Positions 53,475 to 59,022 of a stretch of DNA of 59,022 nucleotides are shown here, in pieces. Source of the stretch: Cyclobacteriaceae bacterium (lineage in GTDB: Bacteria > Bacteroidota > Bacteroidia > Cytophagales > Cyclobacteriaceae); NCBI GenBank assembly GCA_016786585.1, contig JAEUUI010000018.1, forward strand, positions 1 through 59,022, written 5' to 3'. The notes under the pieces were generated by a model. It worked only from the letters and a program-made list of their open reading frames with translations. It had not been told where the DNA came from and ran no database searches. A program made the translations under genes and the position numbers. Within the stretch, counting starts at the first letter, position 1. Each line of letters opens with the position of its first letter.

Positions 53475-53905
53475 AGTGGCTTATCCTCTTTCACGTATTA
53501 GGAGCAACAATTTGGGTAGGCGGGCATTTGATTCTGTCGCTTGGGTTTCTTCCGCAAGCCCTCAGGCACCGGGATATTTCCATCATTCTCAATTTCGAAA
53601 AATACTTTGAGCGAATCGGGCTTCCGGCATTGCTGGTTCAGGCGATAACCGGTGTCAGCATGGCATTAATATACGTCCCGTTCTCAGCGTGGGGAAGCCT
53701 TGAAACTTCGCATCATGTTTACCTGTGGATAAAACTCGGTTTACTGATCGCGACCCTTGCGCTTGGTATTCATGCGCGGTTGTTTATTATTCCCCGGCTA
53801 ACGACAGAAAAATTATCTTTACTTGCCTTGCATATTATTTTGGTAACCATGCTGGGCGTGGCGCTGGTGATTACAGGAATGAGCTTTCGTTTCACCTACA
53901 TCTAA
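53471..53905 (+). CDS. CopD-like four-helix membrane protein
   Basis: 144 residues, GTG start overlapping nosY by 4 bp. Four TM helices with conserved membrane-facing His residues (LFHVLGATIWVGGHL, SHHVYLWIKL, ALHIIL), the CopD/heme-like cytoplasmic-membrane pattern. It could assist copper uptake or electron input to NosZ. It is the last gene of the nos operon. Confidence 0.7.
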   Translation: MKWLILFHVLGATIWVGGHLILSLGFLPQALRHRDISIILNFEKYFERIGLPALLVQAITGVSMALIYVPFSAWGSLETSHHVYLWIKLGLLIATLALGIHARLFIIPRLTTEKLSLLALHIILVTMLGVALVITGMSFRFTYI

Positions 53906-53923
53906 CGACACCAGACTGATAGA

Positions 53924-54532
53924 TTAAATTTTTATTTTTCTGTTTTCGAGTGTAAGCGCACCATCCTGTTCCATTTTCTTAATTGTGCGGATAACGGTTT
54001 CTACGCGTAGCCCGGTCATATCGGCTAACTCCTGACGTGTATACGGAATGGTTATTTTCTGATGATGCTCAGCTTGCATTTTGGATTTGATGTACATCAT
54101 GATCGTTTTCAGGCGATGTTCCGGTTGATGCGTTGATATTTCTGTCAGTATCATTGTTTTGTATTGTAAGCGCTGACAGAGTAAACGACAAAGTTTTAAA
54201 TGCAATTCGAAGTGATCCTTTAGCAACCTTAGAAAATCCATTTTAGGAAGTCGCCACACCTTCCCTGCATTGGTCATTATAGCAGAAGCTGGATAGGGGA
54301 AGTCGCCCAAGAGAGCTGGTTCAGCAAAGCTTTCCCCCGCCTCAAAAACTCCATGCGTGAATTCACGCCCTTTGTCGTTCAGCACAAACATCCTAACCTG
54401 GCCTCGCTCGATTTGAAAGAAATCGACTGCCTGATCGCCTTGTTCAAAGAGAAGTTGATCTTTGCGCACGCTCACCAGACGCGCCTCATAAGATTCCAAA
54501 ATTTTTACCGGAATCATCATCTTAAATGGCAA
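53924..54532 (-). CDS. Crp/Fnr-family regulator
   Basis: 202 residues. N-terminal cyclic-nucleotide-binding-like fold (LLFEQGDQAVDFFQIERGQVRMF; FAEPALLGDFPYPASA). The C-terminal HTH_Crp reads YTRQELADMTGLRVETVIRTIKKMEQDGAL, with a recognition helix close to the E-x-V-x-R type. It lacks the N-terminal Cys set of oxygen-sensing Fnr, so it may be an NO-responsive Dnr/Nnr-like or cofactor-free member. It is convergent with the nos operon, whose promoter carries a matching TGAT-N4-ATCA site. Start: ATG 54532, 54520 or 54517. Confidence 0.87.
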   Translation of the reverse strand: MPFKMMIPVKILESYEARLVSVRKDQLLFEQGDQAVDFFQIERGQVRMFVLNDKGREFTHGVFEAGESFAEPALLGDFPYPASAIMTNAGKVWRLPKMDFLRLLKDHFELHLKLCRLLCQRLQYKTMILTEISTHQPEHRLKTIMMYIKSKMQAEHHQKITIPYTRQELADMTGLRVETVIRTIKKMEQDGALTLENRKIKI

Positions 54533-54786
54533 TTTAAGCGAAAGTATGGTTGGACACTGTCGTTTTACAATGACTTTAGTCAGGTACGTTTACTACTCCT
54601 TACTGCGAAGGGAAGGTTACGCTTCTATTTCTCCATTTAGACTTTAATCAAGCGGGTTTTGTCGAATAAATCTTTTGGTGATTTGATTACTTTCCACGTC
54701 AAAAAATGCTAATTTTAACTACCCCTTCACTTTGCGTCGCCCTATTTTGATGGCCTATAATCACCGCCCTTAGGAGTGTTTTTAGC

Positions 54787-55173
54787 ATGACTAATTTATT
54801 GATCATTGACGATAATGACACGGATCTCTTCATTTTCAAGGAGTCCATAAAAATTCATACTATTTCATTCCAATGCAGTTTGTGTCATTCAGGGGACATC
54901 GCTTTAGAATTCATCGACGCTTTTGTACTTGCCAACAAATGCCTGCCTAAACTAATTGTTGTTGATTATGTAATGCCGATTATGAATGGGCTGGAGTTTA
55001 TAGAACGTTTGAACGCCCGGTTTCCAAATCTGGTTAGTGGTACACGGATATTTTTGCTATCAGTGCGTATTGAGGCGACGGTTGAGCGTCAAGCAAAGTT
55101 GCTAGGGGTTGCTGGCATCTTAATTAAGCCAGTGACGCTTCAGATGTTACGTTATTTGGAAACATGTATATAG
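54787..55173 (+). CDS. Single-domain response regulator, cargo copy
   Basis: 128 residues. Asp8-Asp9, phospho-acceptor Asp60 (IVVDYVMPIMNG), switch Ser (FLLSVRIE) and Lys (ILIKPV) are all present. It is only distantly like the receiver at 5782. It has no kinase neighbour. It lies between the Crp/Fnr gene and the transposition genes. Confidence 0.85.
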   Translation: MTNLLIIDDNDTDLFIFKESIKIHTISFQCSLCHSGDIALEFIDAFVLANKCLPKLIVVDYVMPIMNGLEFIERLNARFPNLVSGTRIFLLSVRIEATVERQAKLLGVAGILIKPVTLQMLRYLETCI

Positions 55174-55188
55174 ACCATAATTTCAGAG

Positions 55189-55847
55189 TCAGGAAAAGAC
55201 ATGTGATTCAAGCATGACCTTCTGGAATGTCAACAGGATGGCCATGCCTGATGCCAACATACTTTTTTCGTTAGCCACGTCCCGAATTACATAGAGCCGC
55301 TCCATGAACTCCAAATGCGATTGAATTACGCTTGTTGCAACTTAGCCATACCCACCTCAAGCAGTCAGTTCCGACGCACCCTATTTGATAAAGTTGCGTA
55401 CATGGTTCCCGATAGGCATGTACTTCCTTGATTATCTTAGACACTTCGCCACCTCTACAACTGTTTTTTTTAAATAACGAGACATAGCCAATTGCGTTCA
55501 GCCAGTCTTTAAGGAGGTAATTTATCTTTCCGCCCGCTGGGAGAATCTATACTGAGGGCAGAAACTACCAAGTCCGCCCTTTGGTGAACTACTTTTGCGC
55601 TTTTCTGAGACGCCATTTTGCGCGAAGGTCAATGCTTCCGGACTGACTTTCATTGGTTTAGACGTGGAATCAGAAGATTTTCGAAAAAATTTTTATCCTC
55701 CGCCCACTTCCCGCCCTTTTGCCGCACTTCCGCCCTGATAACCCCCAAAACGAAGCGACTTTTTTCTGTGAAAAGGAGAGCTGAGTAAGTGCATAAAATC
55801 TGCAATACAGCCCAGAATCGAATTTTTTTCACCGAATAATATCCCAC
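55189..55847 (-). pseudogene. Decayed coding sequence(s), unknown origin
   Basis: Reading leftward on the minus strand, protein-like text moves between frames. 55847-55650 reads MGYYSVKKIRFWAVLQ through ENLLIPRLNQ; its stop overlaps an ATG (55653) that opens a 43-codon frame to 55522. A third frame (about 55545 to 55330) gives INYLLKDWLNAIGYVSLFKK and VSKIIKEVHAYREP. A fourth (about 55330 to 55189) gives VIQSHLEFMERLYVIRDVAN. The order and quality suggest a relic with several frameshifts. No family was recognised. Confidence 0.4.
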
Positions 55848-56069
55848 AAAAGATGAGAATTTCCCATTAACTGTGGCACAGTCTCATTATATCTGGGAAA
55901 CGACAATTTTTGTCTTTTCAGGGAGACCTTAAATAAAATTAAGTTACAGATTTCATGTAACATCACCTCCCATTGAATTCAGTGACCGAAGCCTCGTAAG
56001 AGGGTTATTCTCTCAACCGTTCAAACAACTTGAATTATCGTAATTATTTAAGGGGATGCTGTCTTGAAG
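55848..56069. other. Non-coding stretch downstream of tniQ
   Basis: AT-rich with no gene. A small inverted repeat GTTACA (55943-55948)/TGTAAC (55956-55961) is the only structure seen. Confidence 0.4.
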
Positions 56070-57203
56070 TTAATTGGCCGTTTTCTTGACCCGACTATGC
56101 GTCTTAATCCTTGATCCGATAAAGTTATTGTAAGAGCTGTACTTGGGGTAGCCTGCTAATTGTTTTTTCCATTCCGAGTAGACCAGGTGATTGTTGAATT
56201 TCACTTCCTTCCAAAACCAGTAGGGCGCGTCTTCGAAATCTTTGAGGAGATTGGCACTCCAGACTTTTGAGGCCCGTGTTAAACGAATAAATCTGATAGG
56301 CCAGTCGTCTAAAAGCCACATTGCCTTCTGCAAAATAAGGGCCCGCTCTCCCAACGACAACATATCAAAGTTGCCTGCATAGCCGCCAACCGAAGGCGTG
56401 AACTCAATCCCCATTTCTTTACAGACACCTCTATTCAGTTTTTCAAAAACTGCCACCTTGCTACACAGAAGTTTTACTATTTGCCTTAATGCTGAGAAGA
56501 AGAGATGGGAGTATTGACACTGGTACTCTGAACAATATCCCGAGTCAAGAAATTGGTAAAGCTTCTCCTGCATTTTTAGCAGCGCGGCCGGAGCCCGAAC
56601 TACCGGTGCTGTACGCAGATCACTGAGACATTTATAGCAGGTGGTCAACGGGAAGTATGGTATTTGTTCACGCCGACCGAGCTCAATCCGATGGAAGTTT
56701 ACCGGAGATGAACAGGCATGGCACTTCTCATGCAAGTAGCATTTGCATTGTGGGCAAACTACGGACAGTGATAGCCTCCATTTCCTGCGATAGTAAGGCT
56801 CCGCTTTATCGGCTTTTAAGCATTTCGGGCAATACAGGAGTGCGCATCTTTTCCGAACCCGGTGAGCGATTTGAAGCGGCATAATCCAATCCGTGTTTGT
56901 GTCTTTTCTGCAACGATCAAATAGATATGTCTCGTAGCTGACTAACGTGCTCTCTTTTACACGCTCGATTGGCGTCAGCGTTTTTTGTGATAAGATTTTT
57001 AGCACGGAATCCGGAACGCATCTGTCAAAATCGCGATTCCAAACCTGGACACCGCGAAAGTTTACATTGCAAAATGTGTGTACTTTCAGCAAATGGCTGT
57101 AGGATAGCCTGGTAATCCAGCTCGTCAGTAGTTCATCCGGCTTGAGTTTGACCACCAGCGGCCAGGGAGCTGTTTCGAAATCATCATAAGGATTGAACAG
57201 CAT
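56070..57203 (-). CDS. tniQ: TniQ-family transposition protein
   Basis: 377 residues. N-terminal TniQ signature: PLVVKLKPDELLTSWITRLSYSH. Zinc-finger cysteines follow (YCPKCLKAD, VCPQCKCYLHEKCHACSS, CYKC). TniQ/TnsD proteins link target recognition to the AAA+ regulator. It starts 12 bp after the tniB stop. The C-terminal part is basic. Confidence 0.88.
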   Translation of the reverse strand: MLFNPYDDFETAPWPLVVKLKPDELLTSWITRLSYSHLLKVHTFCNVNFRGVQVWNRDFDRCVPDSVLKILSQKTLTPIERVKESTLVSYETYLFDRCRKDTNTDWIMPLQIAHRVRKRCALLYCPKCLKADKAEPYYRRKWRLSLSVVCPQCKCYLHEKCHACSSPVNFHRIELGRREQIPYFPLTTCYKCLSDLRTAPVVRAPAALLKMQEKLYQFLDSGYCSEYQCQYSHLFFSALRQIVKLLCSKVAVFEKLNRGVCKEMGIEFTPSVGGYAGNFDMLSLGERALILQKAMWLLDDWPIRFIRLTRASKVWSANLLKDFEDAPYWFWKEVKFNNHLVYSEWKKQLAGYPKYSSYNNFIGSRIKTHSRVKKTAN

Positions 57204-57215
57204 CGCAGACAGTGA

Positions 57216-58106
57216 TTAAATTTCCATCCTTTGCTCTTTATCGATATCTGCCGGTGTTTTCCATTTCACTTCGTTAAGTGTTTTAAGGGTGATACTTTCT
57301 GTCCCATTCGAAATAGCATGGCGGGCGCATAACTTCAGCAAGGATGAAATTTGCCCGATGGTTCGGTCGGTCATCGTGAGTATTTTGAGAGCGATTTTTT
57401 CGTCGGTAAGCTCGGAAGGTTTTTGCAAAGGCAGAAGTTTTTCAAAACTTGCCAGCAGGCTCAGGTATTCATCGTCCTCATCCATTTTCCATTTTGACAG
57501 AACATACGGTGTGAACCGGCTCGCCAGCTGCGGATCGGTTTGAATCGCTCTAAAGGCCTCTTTTGTCCCGGCCCCCACAAGAGAAATCCCAAGCTTGTTT
57601 GATAGTACCTTCAGCATATTCAGCAACTGGCGTTGTTTAGTGCTGTTGCCGGCCAACAGATGGTGAAACTCGTCGATCATTAAAATTTTAACGTTAAGCG
57701 AACGAAGCGACGTTAGGACAAGTTGGGCTCGGCGATCCGGCCGGTCGGATATCTTATAGGGTGCTCCCACTGCATCAAGAATTTCAATATAAAAGTCTTT
57801 TTCACTTGGAGAAGCGGGCATTTGAACATAGACTATCGGGAGTTTCACAAGGTCATCTTCCTTTGAGACGAAAGCTTTATTTCGCTTTAGGAAGTGATTA
57901 AGGATATGCGACTTCCCATTGTTTCCGGCACCAACAATTAGCATCCCTGGCATCCGGTGGGAAGGTGGGTGATCCAGAAGCTCTTGCAATCCCTCAAGGA
58001 TGTTAACAGCTTGAGTGTAACCTATCCACATATTATTCATGTAAGCGACCCGTTCCTTGAGCGGGAGTGCACTTACTGCTTTAGCTTTCTCAGTCAGGTG
58101 AGTCAT
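57216..58106 (-). CDS. tniB: TniB AAA+ ATPase (TnsC-like)
   Basis: 296 residues from the ATG at 58106 (MTHLTEKAKAVSALPLKERV). The longer open frame runs through the tniA 3' end in another phase and is not credible. Walker A GAGNNGKSH, Walker B ILMIDEFHHLL, sensor VGAGTKEA. It selects target DNA and recruits the TniA transposase. It overlaps the tniA stop by 17 bp, so the two are translationally coupled. Confidence 0.9.
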   Translation of the reverse strand: MTHLTEKAKAVSALPLKERVAYMNNMWIGYTQAVNILEGLQELLDHPPSHRMPGMLIVGAGNNGKSHILNHFLKRNKAFVSKEDDLVKLPIVYVQMPASPSEKDFYIEILDAVGAPYKISDRPDRRAQLVLTSLRSLNVKILMIDEFHHLLAGNSTKQRQLLNMLKVLSNKLGISLVGAGTKEAFRAIQTDPQLASRFTPYVLSKWKMDEDDEYLSLLASFEKLLPLQKPSELTDEKIALKILTMTDRTIGQISSLLKLCARHAISNGTESITLKTLNEVKWKTPADIDKEQRMEI

Positions 58107-59022
58107 AGGAAAGGTCGGTAAACACTTTGATCTCCTTACGTTTCTTTTCAGTTTTCGGTGAAGTGTCCGCATCGGCTTCTGCAACAGGGTTGGTGGCGAT
58201 TTGCTCAGGAGTGACGACTTTGGTTTCACGATTCATCTTTTGTTCCCTGGCCTGTTTCAGCCGTGCCTTTTTCGTCTCCTTTTGAGCCTTATCCACGATT
58301 GCTCTCATTTCTCGAATACCTGCGAAAATGTCCTCTTCACTGATATTCTTTTTCTTTTCCAGACGAAGTTTGGTGACAATTTCGCGGTATTCCCAAATGC
58401 TCATAGTCGGCCCGGTAATGTCCCGGTAGGGGATTGTGAAATATTGTTTTGACTGCGGATCGAGAAAATAAATTTTACTGATGTCCCGGGGGTCGCGCTT
58501 AACAATAAATTTTTGTTTTGCCCGAAGCTTGCCGGATTCCTTATCAACGGCGTTTACATACGTGCTTAACACATCGGCGTAATAATTAATCCGATCCCAT
58601 TTGACTCCATAATCCTGCACTGTCCTTTCCTCGTACGGCATGAAATTCAAGCGCACTCTGGACTCATCAGTAATTCTGGGCGGCAGACCCGTACCGGGCT
58701 GCCCGTTAGCACCAAAAATGCCCTCTTCAAATTTTTTCAATGGAGAGTCGCCAATGCCCTCATGAAATCTTTTGGCGTAAACTTTGGTGATATAAGTTAC
58801 AAGCCATTGCTCCAATTCACGGAGTGTCATGCAGGCACGACCCTCGGAGTCATAGTATTGTCTGTCCTTTTTATTAGCAATCCACTTGCCTGGAAGTTGG
58901 TTAATATCCGTTTTGAATGTGCCCATCATCCGTTCAATGTGTCCCCCGTACTCCGGCGTTTTGACCTTTCTGAACTTGAGTTGAATACCGTACTCTTTGC
59001 ACGCCAATTTGAGCATCTTCCC
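58090..59022 (-). CDS. tniA: TniA DDE transposase, C-terminal part (runs off window)
   Basis: The frame is open to the window edge. The visible part begins in the catalytic core (KFRKVKTPEYGGHIERMMGTF), where the Glu of HIERMMGTF is the third DDE residue. The Mu-type C-terminal beta-barrel and a basic, Lys/Glu-rich tail follow. The two Asp residues and the DNA-binding N-terminal domain must lie beyond 59022. It is first of the tniA-tniB-tniQ operon. Confidence 0.9.
   Translation of the reverse strand, partial: GKMLKLACKEYGIQLKFRKVKTPEYGGHIERMMGTFKTDINQLPGKWIANKKDRQYYDSEGRACMTLRELEQWLVTYITKVYAKRFHEGIGDSPLKKFEEGIFGANGQPGTGLPPRITDESRVRLNFMPYEERTVQDYGVKWDRINYYADVLSTYVNAVDKESGKLRAKQKFIVKRDPRDISKIYFLDPQSKQYFTIPYRDITGPTMSIWEYREIVTKLRLEKKKNISEEDIFAGIREMRAIVDKAQKETKKARLKQAREQKMNRETKVVTPEQIATNPVAEADADTSPKTEKKRKEIKVFTDLSYDSPD

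Larger units (their letters stand above)
26635..59022. mobile_element. Tn402/Tn5053/Tn7-type transposon inserted in comM (left end to window edge)
   Basis: The left end is at the comM break, beginning TGTCAATTCCAGAA, which agrees at 12 of 14 positions with the Tn402-type terminus TGTCATTTTCAGAA as I remember it. The transposition genes tniA-tniB-tniQ read leftward from the far side, so the right end should lie beyond 59022. The 5 bp before the end, AGGCG, is the expected target duplication. More than 32 kb of cargo lies between. It is inference that this is one element rather than nested insertions. The right junction is not visible. Confidence 0.7.

Noticed and set aside
56070-59022. Canonical Tn7 (TnsABCDE)
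   Set aside because: No TnsA endonuclease gene is visible between tniA and the cargo. The gene order tniA-tniB-tniQ fits the Tn5053/Tn402 branch better. A TnsA upstream of tniA cannot be excluded because the window ends.
25773-59022. The missing comM C-terminal half inside the window
   Set aside because: I looked for the LFLDELPEF and downstream ComM motifs on both strands and found none, so the half must lie beyond 59022 or be lost.

Overview
The window looks like a chromosomal segment of a Bacteroidota bacterium, most like a Cytophagales-type organism. Evidence read from the sequence: a PafA-type phosphatase, a subtilisin-like protease with a type IX secretion (T9SS) C-terminal tail, type B ribosomal protein L31, a Wzi/RemB-like outer-membrane protein, many lipoproteins, and promoter boxes of the Bacteroidota form TAnnTTTG. 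No species can be named.

Left part, 1 to about 26634, is ordinary core genome. It holds tRNA-Asn, an ABC-F ATPase, Hsp20, an HtrA-type protease, an ALDH7-type dehydrogenase, a CheY-like regulator, a WG-repeat protein, PafA with an M23 peptidase, and an amino-acid permease. A six-gene minus-strand run follows (20730 down to 14637), including HolB, a GlmU-like protein and a HemC-like protein that has lost its catalytic residues. Then come L31, an outer-membrane protein, an MsbA-type exporter and two small membrane proteins. This part ends inside comM (yifB), which stops abruptly after its ATP-binding loop.

From 26635 to the window end is what I read as one large Tn402/Tn5053/Tn7-type element inserted in comM. 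The left break has a TGTCA-type terminus. At the far side, on the minus strand, lie tniQ, tniB and the C-terminal part of tniA. The right end and the rest of comM would lie past 59022. Cargo, left to right: a TraB-like protein; a 607-aa protein possibly related to TnsE; a compact ubiquitin-like conjugation operon (Ubl ending GGK, CEHH metal-binding/E2-like protein, JAMM peptidase, ThiF/E1) that runs on without a real gap into a STAS-GHKL ATPase, a DUF4325-like STAS protein and a PIN nuclease; a propeller lipoprotein plus a T9SS-exported subtilase; a single-chain type IIG restriction-modification enzyme; a solo LuxR-type HTH protein; two paralogous cysteine-rich lipoproteins, the first frameshifted; an erythromycin-esterase-like protein; a complete-looking clade II nitrous oxide reductase operon (cytochrome c, FAS1, nosZ, membrane protein, nosL, nosD, nosF, nosY, CopD-like) with a TGAT-N4-ATCA operator and a convergent Crp/Fnr gene; and a second CheY-like protein.

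The strongest unexplained signal is a palindrome, ATAGGAGT-W-ACTCCTAT. It recurs as three full copies and two degenerate copies within the cargo, upstream of the TnsE-like gene, the ubiquitin-like operon, the lipoprotein/subtilase pair and the cysteine-rich lipoproteins. It appears to tie these genes into one regulon inside the element. All functional statements here rest on motif reading; no database search was run.
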